Below are positions 1 through 9,484 of a DNA stretch of 64,000 nucleotides, piece by piece. The notes below the pieces were generated by a model. The model saw nothing but the letters and a program-made list of their open reading frames with translations, did not search any database and was not told where the DNA came from. The DNA is taken from assembly GCA_963971285.1 (NCBI GenBank), contig OZ020255.1, forward strand, positions 2,046,001-2,110,000, given 5' to 3'. Each line of letters opens with the position of its first letter. The first letter of the stretch is position 1. The translations under genes and the position numbers were made by a program. The DNA is from Astropecten irregularis. Its lineage: Eukaryota; Echinodermata; Asteroidea; Paxillosida; Astropectinidae.

Positions 1-238
1 ACCGTACGCAAGGTGATTGATGTAAGTTAAATAAAACAATTCATATTTGGCAATAATATTGCCCCAAACCTTCTAACTACAAGTTTCATGATCAACGTTG
101 GGTATCTTTATATCCTGTAAGTTATAGATAAATATGTGAAGATTTCTGTTTCGGTATCCTACCAAAGTATGGGTACATCTCATGACCGTATAAGAAGTTT
201 CAATCAATTCAATTTATTGTCGTTTGTATTCAGCATAC
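1..238 (+). repeat. Left piece of repeat arm F0, cut off by the gypsy insertion
   Basis: This is the reverse complement of about 26740-27030 in unit A, apart from a small internal deletion near position 170. The same sequence resumes at 9485 after the gypsy element. It contains the end of a TTAA-type MITE (about 110-175), recognisable by its resemblance to the reverse-oriented MITE ends at 38750 and 48090. The arm continues beyond the left edge of the window. No coding sequence is seen. Confidence 0.85.
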
Positions 239-1633
239 TGTTGCGTACCTAACCATTGAGGTTTGACTCAACTACAGACACGCAAATAATATATGTAATA
301 CGGAAGACAGTAACTTCGTGACAAAATATGACTGAGTTGGTTTATTAACATTCTCTATCTGTAATCACAGAACATGACATATAAACACATGGACAGAGTA
401 TACGGGATTGTATACGGTGAAACCTCTATCAGTTTACACTGGAGAGCCGGTAAATCTCAGCATAGCTAACCCACGGTCACGCATCCCACGATAGCCGCAC
501 ATACACCATTCGGGTATACGTGGTACGTACGAGGCATGGTACGGGGATACCAATAACCCAGAACGCAGGGAAGTATACGGGGGTATACTTTACAACATGC
601 AAGTCAATGCTTACGATCGGAGGCACAACACAGCATTGCTTGTAGACCAATAGACACGACGAGGCACTGCTCTATTGGAGTAACGAACGGTACGGGTATT
701 GCTAGCTTTGATCGGAACCGGTGCTCATCAGCGAATGAAAACATCGAATCTTAGGATCAGCTCGACTTATATCGAGAATCCTGGGCCTAAGAATGAATAA
801 AACATAAGGAAGAATATACACCTTAGCCAATGGGAAAGCAGCACGGTGAAGTATCCATAGCCTAAGGCGGTAGGAACGTTTGCAAGAGCATGGTGGGACG
901 TTTGCAAGAGCATGGCGGGACGTGTGCAAACGTATGCATAAGCATGTATAGACAGTGTGCAGAGGATGGCGGGACAGGTGCAAAAGCATGTTACACAACA
1001 ACTTCTAGCTCCTTATTTGGCACAACTTCGCGCTAGAAGCTCTGATTGACAACTAGGTATACGGGGCGTGTTCAGGAGACAAGTAGCATTCGATGTACAC
1101 ATAATCTGGCTCTGTGTACAAAGCATTGCAGGGGCTTGCGTGCACGCATGCGGCATCAAGGGTGGTCAACGAGAGTGCACTGGGGAACTTAGCGGGTCAG
1201 ACACAGTGACTGTAGGCGGTCGCCTATCGGAGCCTACACGGCCAACCACTTCGGGAGCGAAGTGGTGAACTCCGAGAGAAATGTGAGCAAAATAGTCTAA
1301 GTCCCAGAGAGCACTTTCGTCGTGGAGCTAGGGGGAGGGGCTTTGCGTGATCGCTCGCTGTGGCTCTGAATTATGCATGACGCAGCATCAGCTTCTGGGG
1401 CATATTGCATATATGCAAGATATGGCGCAATCTCAGACGATCGTGTCACGCGGCATTGCAAGGGTCTTGAGGGCCAGAAATAGCTTAGCCTAGCAATTAC
1501 ACTGATCAGTATTTGGTCAATACATAATCAATAGCAAATAGTAGATAGATGAGCACGTGTACAGCAAGGACACAATTCTAGAGGGCGCTAGTGCTTCGGT
1601 GTTCCGAAATCGGTCGAGGCAAGGTTCGCAACA
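239..1633 (-). repeat. 3' LTR of the gypsy element
   Basis: It is 1395 bp with TG...CA ends and 7-bp terminal inverted repeats. On the minus strand an AATAAA lies at 341-346, about 100 nt from the LTR end, a plausible polyadenylation signal. Inside are a short tandem repeat of about 20 bp (about 871-985) and two adjacent hairpins: 7-bp arms at 1211-1217 and 1232-1238, and 9-bp arms at 1245-1253 and 1258-1266. Short open frames in the LTR appear in both copies only because the LTRs are identical; I do not call them genes. The only difference found from the other LTR is AAAA at about 739 against AA. Confidence 0.95.
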
Positions 1634-1645
1634 CTATCCCCCCCC
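1634..1645 (-). other. Polypurine tract (PPT) of the gypsy element
   Basis: On the minus strand a run of eight G followed by ATAG directly abuts the start of the 3' LTR. That is the expected place and base composition for the plus-strand primer of an LTR retrotransposon. A perfect 7-bp hairpin (1653-1659 with 1664-1670, loop TCCT) lies just upstream. Confidence 0.8.
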
Positions 1646-1989
1646 TAGAATATACGACGTCCTCGTCGTACACGGAGAGCAAAAATACACAATATCAGAT
1701 TAAAGTTCAATAAGAGTTCAATAAAGTTCAACAGATGAAGTAACGCGGGCATCAGTTCACTGTTGATCATCAGTTCACGGAAACATCAGCAAATTCTAGA
1801 GTTCATGAGGTTCAAACTGGACGGGCGAATTGTCGAGTCAATTGTCACATTTTGGGCTACGCACTACGAACACTAAATCTAAGACTATGGTCTAGAAAAA
1901 TGAAAGAAGAAAATACGGAATATAACGCGTATATACTGAAGCACCACATGTGAATGATTGTCCAGTGTGGTGGACGCGAAACGGATAGT
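1646..1989 (-). other. Untranslated stretch between pol stop and PPT
   Basis: About 345 nt on the minus strand after the pol stop. I see no open frame, no envelope-like coding sequence and no repeat other than the hairpin at 1653-1670. This short gap is the reason for calling the element env-less. Confidence 0.6.
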
Positions 1990-4900
1990 TCACGTGGGGA
2001 AATCAGTCAGTCTTCCTGGTCGCCGTCTGGTGCGGGAACTTCTCCGATTACTGGAAGTCGGTGGGGCTTCAGTACTGGGTGGAGAGGGGGCTGTCACTGC
2101 AGTGCTCGGTGCAGTGTTCGGTGTAGTGCTCGGTGTAGTGCTCGGTGTATGACCACCAGCTGTTGGGACGGGTGAACTGTGGGTCTGCGCCTCGGGGGTA
2201 GTTGGGATGGGCGGTTCCTGGGACGGAGCAGCTTTCCTCAGCAAAGTTTCTTGCATGGTCCTCATCCACGGGGGAACATCATCGCTGCGGTACAGTTTCA
2301 GTCGATCGTGATGGAGGACTTTTGATTTTCCTCGCTGACTCGAACGAATCTCAAACAGCAGATCACTCAGTTTGCGCTGAATGATACAGGGTCCCTTCCA
2401 TTTGGCTTTGTTCAGTTTAGGGGAAAGACCTGGCACTCTAGCACTGTCCATCGCGTACACAAGATCACCAACGGCATAGTTGTGATATGAAAGTCTGGTG
2501 TCGTAGTCCCGTTTTTGACGCTGACTGGCTTGACAGATGTGATCACGAACAATCTGGTGCACTCGAGTCATTCTCTCCTTTAGGGCGATGACGTAATCAC
2601 ACTCAGTCGGGGGTTGTTCTTCTGGTGGACTACCAAACACAAGGTCAATTGGGGCGTGTGTCTCACGACCCAACATTAGCATATTTGGGGAGTATCCAGT
2701 CGTCTCGTGCTGGCAACTCCTATATGCTGAAGTTAGAAGGGGCAAATGGGCATCCCAGTTCTTCTGGTTGTCGTCAACGTAAGCGGAAATCATATTAACC
2801 AGAACTTGGTTAAACTTTTCAGCTTGACCGTTGGCGGACGGATGATATGGCGTTGTTCTTGTCTTGTGAATTTGCAGCAGTTCACAAACAGAATGCAATA
2901 AGTTCGACTCGTAGTTTCTGCCTTGATCAGAATGTAAATCAAGTGGGGCACCGAATCGAGAAATGAAGTCATAGACTATCTTGTGGGCAATTGTCTCTGC
3001 TTTCTGGTCAGGGATTGCATAGGCTTCCATCCATTTGGAAAACTGGTCACCAACAAGTAAGATGTATTTGTTGCCTTGGTCACGGACTGGAAACGGACCG
3101 AGGACATCAGTAACCATTCTGTCCATTGGTGCTCCAACTCTATAGTCTTTAAGGGGCGCTCGGGGGGTCTTGTGTGGTCGTTTACGGGCGCCGCACTTAG
3201 CACATTTCCGGATCCAGTCCCGTACTGTCTCCTTCAGCCGATACCAGTAGAACTTCCTCTTGGTTTTCTGGACGGTTTTCTTGACACCAAGGTGGGCGGA
3301 GGTAACAGCATCATGGGTTGCTCGCAATACAGTTTCTCTTAACTCTTTGGGAACGATTAACTGCAAGTAGGACTGGGTTCTGTCTGTAGTTATCCACTGT
3401 TTATAGAGTACACCATTGCGAAGGACAAGTTGTTGCCATAGCAACCAAAACTTTCTGGTCGCTGGGCTCTGACTGGCGGCTAAGTCTCTGTCTGGTCGTT
3501 CTAGGGAGTTATCCAACCAGCACATTACTACACCGATATCTGGATCAGCTCTCTGTAGTTTTTCAAGTTCTTCGTAGGAGTAGCCATTCACCCAAGGTGC
3601 GTCACGTTGTTGACCAGTATTGGAACCGGCAGCGTCGTTCATGGTGATCACCTGAACGTTCAACAAGTCGCAGTCTCGGCGTGGGGGCTCCGGAGGATAG
3701 CGAGATGGTTCCACAGGATGCGGCCCGGTAAAACCGGCTAAGGCGCCCTTGGCAGGGGCGCAGGGCATGCTGCAGTTCATGTCAGTACTCTCTGGTTTCG
3801 GTCCGTCGAATTTGAAATCATCTGTCTCTGGTAGGCTCACTGCACATCTTGAATCTTCAGCTCCCTGCTGTACGGTCACTGGCGAGGCGTTGGACACGGC
3901 TTGTCCGGGAGTTTCTCTTGAAGGTGCGCTAGCTGTGTCTGCAGAACGGCCGATGTGGTTCCCTAACCACACGCTGCGGGTTATTGTAATGCACGAGCGC
4001 CAAATACAATTGCCCAAGTTGCAAACACCACCAAGTAAGAGTGTTACCACTGTTGCCATCAGTACGAGGACTGTCGCCGGCGAGGGAGGACAAACCGTCT
4101 CTGGTTTGTCGGAAGATGTCTCAGGGCATATCAGGTCACGGCGGAAATCTTCTTTGTCTGAAGATATGACATTTTCGGGATTGTTCAACGCGGGTTCCAC
4201 TTCATCTGAGGTGGCACGAATTCGTTTGGCTGTTAGCGGGATCACGTTGTCGACTTTGTTGAAATCGGACCATAGTTCACTCTTGGCGACACACTTGTCA
4301 CACCCACCACAGGGGAGTTCAGTGAGGATGGTCCTACCGTCGTAGCACGGACACTCGTCAGGATCACATGGCACCCTAGAGAGGGCATCTGCGTTGCCAT
4401 GTTTCTTTCCTGCACGATGTTCAATCTTAAAGTCAAACTGGGCCATGATCTCGAGCCATCGAGCCATTTGATCAACTGGATCTCGAAATGTCATTATCCA
4501 TCTCAGGGCGCTATGGTCGGTACGAATCAGGAACTGCCTGCCGAGCAAGTAGTGCCTGAAGTATTGTACAAAGGTCACTATAGCGAGGAGTTCTCGTCGT
4601 GTTGTACAATATCGGCGTTGTGTTTTCGTCATGGATCGGCTCGCGTATGCTATTGGTCTCTCTTCATGTCGTTGTGTTCTTTCACACCACTGAAGTTGTG
4701 AAAGAGTCGCACCAATACCGGTATCAGACGCGTCAGTGTCAATTATGAAGAGACCATCATTGTTAGGATATGACATGACTTCATCTCCTGTCAATGCCGA
4801 TCTTAGTGTTTCAAACGCGGTTTGACAGTCAGGGGTCCACTTAAATATCTGCCCGGCCTCAAGCAGACGATTCAAGGGACTAGCTATCGTCGAAAATCTC

Positions 4901-6768
4901 TCTATGAAGCGACGATAATAGGAACACAATCCAAGAAACGAGCGAACCTCAGTGACGGTCTGAGGTACTGGCCAGTTCTGCACGGCTGAAACTTTGCTCG
5001 GGTCAGGCTTGACACCATCCTGGGTGATGAGGTGACCAAGAAAGAGAACTTCTTCATGAAAAAGCTCACATTTGCTTGGCTTAAGTTTGAGTCCAGCATT
5101 TCCCAGCCGTTGTAAGACTTCGTCAAGTCGCTGTATGTGTTCTTGGAATGTGGAAGACAAAATGATGACGTCATCAAGATATATCAGCAAGGTTTTCCAC
5201 TGCAAACCTTTAAGCACAAGTTCCATGCAACGCTCGAATGTGCTCGGCGCATTGCAAAGTCCGAAGGGCATGGTGACGTACTCGTACAAGCCGCTGCGGG
5301 TTACGAACGCGGTCTTGGGGCGGTCCTTCTCGTTCATCTCAATCTGCCAATAGCCTGACTGAAGATCAAGTGTGCTGAAGATCTTGGCTCCACTGAGGCA
5401 ATCTAAGCAGTCGTCAACCCGTGGTAATGGATACGCATCACGGCGAGTGACATTGTTCAGTTTACGGTAGTCAATGCAAGGGCGGGTTGTTCCATCTTTC
5501 TTGCGCACGAATACCATCGGTGATGCCCAGGGAGATGTTGACTCTCGGATCACACCAGCTTTAAGTTGAGCGTCGATGGCTTTCTCCTCCTCGCCATGAA
5601 ACGCTCTCGGGGGTCGTCTGGGGGGCTGGCGTATGGGCCGTGCGTCACCAGTGTCAATGTGGTGCTGCACAATTGAAGTGCGTCCCATGTCCTCTGCGTT
5701 CTTTGCGAAAGTGTTCTGGTGTTTCGTCAGCAGTTCAGCCAATGACTGCTGTTGCTGTGGGGAAATTTCTGCACAACTCCTTTCATAGAGTTTCTCGAGG
5801 TTTTCGGGCAATTTCTCGCGAGTACTGCAGGATTTCGGGACGGCGGTAGAAGTAGAAACTGTTGGCGACGTTTTGCCTGCGTGCACCCTGCACACATTTA
5901 ATGTTCGGCAGAGACGATCTGCTTCACCATTCTCGCATTCGTCTATGAGCTCAACTGCATCGATCTCGTGCAAGTACCCAATGGTGGTACCCGCCCGGAG
6001 TTCGATGTTTTCTGGCGAAGTGTTCATCAGTCGGACAGGTATGTCTATGTCTTTGCGGCTGGGGTCGATAAGGGAACTGCCGACCACTATGTTCTGGTCA
6101 AAGTCTCTGTCCGCAGCAGGTTCTACTACAGCACAGTTCCAACTGATGTTACCAAGATCTGCCACGCCCTCTGTTATCCACTCACTGCATGCTGGGACTA
6201 TGGTGTCTTCCTTCAAGCCGATTTTCAACACACGCGGCTCAGATGGTTCGCCTTTGATTGTCCACTCATGCCAAGTGCCGGCAATCTGTATGCCACGTCG
6301 TGTCTGGAGTATGCAGTCGTAGAAATACAGAAAGTCGTAACCAAGGATACCCTCATCCTTGATGGGGGCTACATACGCTTCCCACTGGAATTGATGAACA
6401 CCGATGTTGATACAGAAGGTGGACACACCTTCAACCTTGATAAGTTCATTGTTCGCTGTTTCGAGTTTTGTGCGTTCACACGGGGGCTTAAGTTCGGGGC
6501 GTCTTTCAGCGGGTATCTGGCTGAAAAATGCGGAGGAGAAGATTGTGACTGCTGCCCCGGTGTCAACTAAAAGTTCGGCATTAATGCCACAAGTGTTCAC
6601 TTGAAGAAATGCAGACATGCCTGTGAAAGGCTGCCTGCCGATACGTATAACGGTTTGTTCGTGAGGGTGGACCGATGCCAGGCCGGACGGCACGGTCCCT
6701 CTTAGTTTTCCGTCTGCTGGGGTGGCGGCACGGCGACTGGTTCCTTTTTCGCGGCTGGTTGGGGGCAA
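1990..6768 (-). CDS. pol: Gypsy pol polyprotein: protease, reverse transcriptase, RNase H, integrase
   Basis: An uninterrupted frame of 1592 codons. Residue numbers count from the TTG at 6768, which is probably not a real start: the frame overlaps gag by 67 nt in the -1 frame, so pol is probably made by -1 frameshifting. Visible motifs: aspartic protease DTG at 69-71 with ILGYDFL at 141-147; reverse transcriptase LDLQSGYW with D468 and YLDD at 530-533; RNase H TDAS (D679), E726, D751 and D794; integrase zinc finger H1152, H1159, C1189, C1192; catalytic D1221, D1281 and E1317, the last two separated by 35 residues; a GPF-type module near 1455-1490. The tail from 1510 is rich in Pro, Thr and Ser and ends basic. 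Between RNase H and integrase lies an unusual linker of about 260 residues with clustered cysteines (801-826) and a strongly hydrophobic segment (about 897-914). All catalytic residues are present, so it may be active. Confidence 0.96.
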   Translation of the reverse strand: MPPTSREKGTSRRAATPADGKLRGTVPSGLASVHPHEQTVIRIGRQPFTGMSAFLQVNTCGINAELLVDTGAAVTIFSSAFFSQIPAERRPELKPPCERTKLETANNELIKVEGVSTFCINIGVHQFQWEAYVAPIKDEGILGYDFLYFYDCILQTRRGIQIAGTWHEWTIKGEPSEPRVLKIGLKEDTIVPACSEWITEGVADLGNISWNCAVVEPAADRDFDQNIVVGSSLIDPSRKDIDIPVRLMNTSPENIELRAGTTIGYLHEIDAVELIDECENGEADRLCRTLNVCRVHAGKTSPTVSTSTAVPKSCSTREKLPENLEKLYERSCAEISPQQQQSLAELLTKHQNTFAKNAEDMGRTSIVQHHIDTGDARPIRQPPRRPPRAFHGEEEKAIDAQLKAGVIRESTSPWASPMVFVRKKDGTTRPCIDYRKLNNVTRRDAYPLPRVDDCLDCLSGAKIFSTLDLQSGYWQIEMNEKDRPKTAFVTRSGLYEYVTMPFGLCNAPSTFERCMELVLKGLQWKTLLIYLDDVIILSSTFQEHIQRLDEVLQRLGNAGLKLKPSKCELFHEEVLFLGHLITQDGVKPDPSKVSAVQNWPVPQTVTEVRSFLGLCSYYRRFIERFSTIASPLNRLLEAGQIFKWTPDCQTAFETLRSALTGDEVMSYPNNDGLFIIDTDASDTGIGATLSQLQWCERTQRHEERPIAYASRSMTKTQRRYCTTRRELLAIVTFVQYFRHYLLGRQFLIRTDHSALRWIMTFRDPVDQMARWLEIMAQFDFKIEHRAGKKHGNADALSRVPCDPDECPCYDGRTILTELPCGGCDKCVAKSELWSDFNKVDNVIPLTAKRIRATSDEVEPALNNPENVISSDKEDFRRDLICPETSSDKPETVCPPSPATVLVLMATVVTLLLGGVCNLGNCIWRSCITITRSVWLGNHIGRSADTASAPSRETPGQAVSNASPVTVQQGAEDSRCAVSLPETDDFKFDGPKPESTDMNCSMPCAPAKGALAGFTGPHPVEPSRYPPEPPRRDCDLLNVQVITMNDAAGSNTGQQRDAPWVNGYSYEELEKLQRADPDIGVVMCWLDNSLERPDRDLAASQSPATRKFWLLWQQLVLRNGVLYKQWITTDRTQSYLQLIVPKELRETVLRATHDAVTSAHLGVKKTVQKTKRKFYWYRLKETVRDWIRKCAKCGARKRPHKTPRAPLKDYRVGAPMDRMVTDVLGPFPVRDQGNKYILLVGDQFSKWMEAYAIPDQKAETIAHKIVYDFISRFGAPLDLHSDQGRNYESNLLHSVCELLQIHKTRTTPYHPSANGQAEKFNQVLVNMISAYVDDNQKNWDAHLPLLTSAYRSCQHETTGYSPNMLMLGRETHAPIDLVFGSPPEEQPPTECDYVIALKERMTRVHQIVRDHICQASQRQKRDYDTRLSYHNYAVGDLVYAMDSARVPGLSPKLNKAKWKGPCIIQRKLSDLLFEIRSSQRGKSKVLHHDRLKLYRSDDVPPWMRTMQETLLRKAAPSQEPPIPTTPEAQTHSSPVPTAGGHTPSTTPSTTPNTAPSTAVTAPSPPSTEAPPTSSNRRSSRTRRRPGRLTDFPT

Positions 6769-7877
6769 CTGCTCGCGTAGTGGCCTGTTTCTCTGCAGTT
6801 ATAACAGGTCACGTCTTCCATCTTGCGTTTGCCAGCGGGGGCTTTGTTGCCCTTACCGGCTGCCTTGTCGTTGATGAGCCGGACTATGCCCGTGAGGCGA
6901 CGGTCCAGCTTCTCCGTGAAACTTTTCAGTTCATCTGGTGTGACATAGGACGCAGCAGGTTGAGCCGGGGGCTTAGGGGCTGTTGACGGGTTCTCTTCGG
7001 TAGCTTGCACCGTGTGGACGCGAAGGGAGGAGGATTTTCCGGGAGCAACGTTCTCCCGCAAACTCAGGAAGTTTTCAACTGCGGTTCTTGCGTCTTCCAG
7101 CGTCTTTGGGTTGGTCATCCCTATGGCAACCACTGTCTGCTGATCAGGAAGTCCCCGGAGGAAGTGCCTCAGGGCGATGCTCTCCCTGGTAGTCACATCT
7201 GCTGTCGGATAGCCCCGCATCACTAGGCGGCGGATGTCTGCCACATACTCGGTCAGGTTGTCTTTGGGCTGGAATTTCCTGCTTTCCAGCAAGGCAAGCC
7301 AAGTGTTTTGTGTACGGCGTTCTGCAAATCGGCGTTCAAGGGCCTCTATTAGAGAGTCAAAGTTCTTGACGATGGAGGGATCAAGTTGTTCAAAGGCAAA
7401 CTCTGCAGCCTTGCCTTTCAAACTGCTGACGAGTCGGAACTTTTTCTCCTCAGGTGACCAATCGCAAGCCTGTGCGAGACTAAGGAAAGGTTGGATGAAT
7501 CCCTCCCATGCTCTTGTCCCATCAAATTCTCCCTGTCTTGGAAGAGGCACGTCAAAGGACCGTCTTGATCTGGTCGGCGATGGCACGGGGGCCGGAGATG
7601 GTGTGACAGGCTTTTCTTCGGCTATGGAGCAAAGCTCATCTGGCGTGTTGTCATGGTGGGACGATTCTGGCAAAGAGGGCGCACTCGATTGCTGTAGTTC
7701 ATGGATTCTCTGCTCTGCCTCCAGGGCACGTTTTTCTGCCCGCTTCAGTTCTTCCCTTAGGGAGTCCAGCTGGTGTTGGTCATCACCACCCATCGACAAC
7801 ATATCGAATGACAGCTCAAGGTCGCCTTCACTGGCTGCATTCAGTCTACGTGACTTACGGCTGCTCTTTTTCGGCAT
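6702..7877 (-). CDS. gag: Gypsy gag (capsid and nucleocapsid)
   Basis: 391 codons from an ATG at 7877, about 195 nt after the primer site. The N-terminus is basic, followed by a charged, heptad-like helix (about 34-62) that looks like a coiled coil, then a Pro/Ser-rich linker (about 85-105). A capsid-like helical region follows (about 108-275), with the motif around WEGFIQPF typical of the retrotransposon gag family. The C-terminus has one zinc knuckle, C358-X2-C361-X4-H366-X4-C371, for RNA binding. Gag should form the particle that packages the element RNA. The stop lies inside the start of the pol frame; an A-rich stretch GAAAAAG (minus strand, 6744-6750) in the overlap is a possible slip site, though not a textbook heptamer. 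Confidence 0.93.
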   Translation of the reverse strand: MPKKSSRKSRRLNAASEGDLELSFDMLSMGGDDQHQLDSLREELKRAEKRALEAEQRIHELQQSSAPSLPESSHHDNTPDELCSIAEEKPVTPSPAPVPSPTRSRRSFDVPLPRQGEFDGTRAWEGFIQPFLSLAQACDWSPEEKKFRLVSSLKGKAAEFAFEQLDPSIVKNFDSLIEALERRFAERRTQNTWLALLESRKFQPKDNLTEYVADIRRLVMRGYPTADVTTRESIALRHFLRGLPDQQTVVAIGMTNPKTLEDARTAVENFLSLRENVAPGKSSSLRVHTVQATEENPSTAPKPPAQPAASYVTPDELKSFTEKLDRRLTGIVRLINDKAAGKGNKAPAGKRKMEDVTCYNCRETGHYASSCPQPAAKKEPVAVPPPQQTEN

Positions 7878-8072
7878 GGTGATAAGCAGAGTTTACATGT
7901 ATACACAGTAGCTATAGTTCATACACGTATAGTGCGGTCTAGCGTGGAAGTGCCGTATAGAGCACTAACAGTTAACAGTTATGCCAACCCTTATACTGGG
8001 ATGGTGTCTCAGCTCAGTGTTCATTGTTCATATAACTTATGAATGTTGTCACGATGAAGTGTTCAAGTCTTT

Positions 8073-8090
8073 ATCCCACCGCTGCCACCA
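8073..8090 (-). other. Primer binding site for tRNA-Leu
   Basis: The plus strand reads ATCCCACCGCTGCCACCA one base before the 5' LTR. This is the 3' end of a eukaryotic tRNA-Leu (AAG type, from memory) including CCA, so the minus-strand element RNA pairs with 18 nt of that tRNA. One extra base separates it from the LTR, as is common. Confidence 0.85.
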
Positions 8091-8091
8091 A

Positions 8092-9484
8092 TGTTGCGTA
8101 CCTAACCATTGAGGTTTGACTCAACTACAGACACGCAAATAATATATGTAATACGGAAGACAGTAACTTCGTGACAAAATATGACTGAGTTGGTTTATTA
8201 ACATTCTCTATCTGTAATCACAGAACATGACATATAAACACATGGACAGAGTATACGGGATTGTATACGGTGAAACCTCTATCAGTTTACACTGGAGAGC
8301 CGGTAAATCTCAGCATAGCTAACCCACGGTCACGCATCCCACGATAGCCGCACATACACCATTCGGGTATACGTGGTACGTACGAGGCATGGTACGGGGA
8401 TACCAATAACCCAGAACGCAGGGAAGTATACGGGGGTATACTTTACAACATGCAAGTCAATGCTTACGATCGGAGGCACAACACAGCATTGCTTGTAGAC
8501 CAATAGACACGACGAGGCACTGCTCTATTGGAGTAACGAACGGTACGGGTATTGCTAGCTTTGATCGGAACCGGTGCTCATCAGCGAATGAACATCGAAT
8601 CTTAGGATCAGCTCGACTTATATCGAGAATCCTGGGCCTAAGAATGAATAAAACATAAGGAAGAATATACACCTTAGCCAATGGGAAAGCAGCACGGTGA
8701 AGTATCCATAGCCTAAGGCGGTAGGAACGTTTGCAAGAGCATGGTGGGACGTTTGCAAGAGCATGGCGGGACGTGTGCAAACGTATGCATAAGCATGTAT
8801 AGACAGTGTGCAGAGGATGGCGGGACAGGTGCAAAAGCATGTTACACAACAACTTCTAGCTCCTTATTTGGCACAACTTCGCGCTAGAAGCTCTGATTGA
8901 CAACTAGGTATACGGGGCGTGTTCAGGAGACAAGTAGCATTCGATGTACACATAATCTGGCTCTGTGTACAAAGCATTGCAGGGGCTTGCGTGCACGCAT
9001 GCGGCATCAAGGGTGGTCAACGAGAGTGCACTGGGGAACTTAGCGGGTCAGACACAGTGACTGTAGGCGGTCGCCTATCGGAGCCTACACGGCCAACCAC
9101 TTCGGGAGCGAAGTGGTGAACTCCGAGAGAAATGTGAGCAAAATAGTCTAAGTCCCAGAGAGCACTTTCGTCGTGGAGCTAGGGGGAGGGGCTTTGCGTG
9201 ATCGCTCGCTGTGGCTCTGAATTATGCATGACGCAGCATCAGCTTCTGGGGCATATTGCATATATGCAAGATATGGCGCAATCTCAGACGATCGTGTCAC
9301 GCGGCATTGCAAGGGTCTTGAGGGCCAGAAATAGCTTAGCCTAGCAATTACACTGATCAGTATTTGGTCAATACATAATCAATAGCAAATAGTAGATAGA
9401 TGAGCACGTGTACAGCAAGGACACAATTCTAGAGGGCGCTAGTGCTTCGGTGTTCCGAAATCGGTCGAGGCAAGGTTCGCAACA
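8092..9484 (-). repeat. 5' LTR of the gypsy element (promoter-bearing)
   Basis: It is 1393 bp, the same as the other LTR apart from a 2-nt deletion near 8590. On the minus strand it drives the element. I could not place a TATA box or a start site with confidence. The same hairpins and the roughly 20-bp tandem repeat occur as in the other copy. Confidence 0.95.

Larger units (their letters stand above)
239..9484 (-). mobile_element. Complete Ty3/gypsy LTR retrotransposon, minus strand
   Basis: The parts, read on the minus strand, are: 5' LTR (8092-9484), tRNA-Leu primer site, about 195 nt of leader, gag, pol in an overlapping frame, a G-rich polypurine tract, and 3' LTR (239-1633). Both LTRs start TGTTGCG and end CGCAACA. 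The target duplication ATAC lies at 235-238 and 9485-9488. The undisrupted paralogue near 26740 has a single ATAC at the same point, which proves the insertion. The LTRs differ, as far as I can align by eye, only by a 2-nt indel, so the insertion is young. Domain order PR-RT-RNaseH-IN places it in Ty3/gypsy (Metaviridae), not copia or BEL. No env-like frame is present: only about 345 nt separate the pol stop from the PPT. Confidence 0.97.

Noticed and set aside
702-1001. Minus-strand frame of 99 codons in the LTR, with a longer version at 8457-8852
   Set aside because: Present twice only because the LTRs are identical. The 2-nt indel changes its length, and no motif is seen.
1646-1989. Possible envelope gene in the gypsy element
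   Set aside because: Only about 345 nt without an open frame separate pol from the PPT.
1954-2175. Plus-strand frames opposite pol and gag, such as 3749-4345, 5968-6570 and 7234-7911
   Set aside because: They are antisense shadows of the intact pol and gag frames, without motifs of their own.
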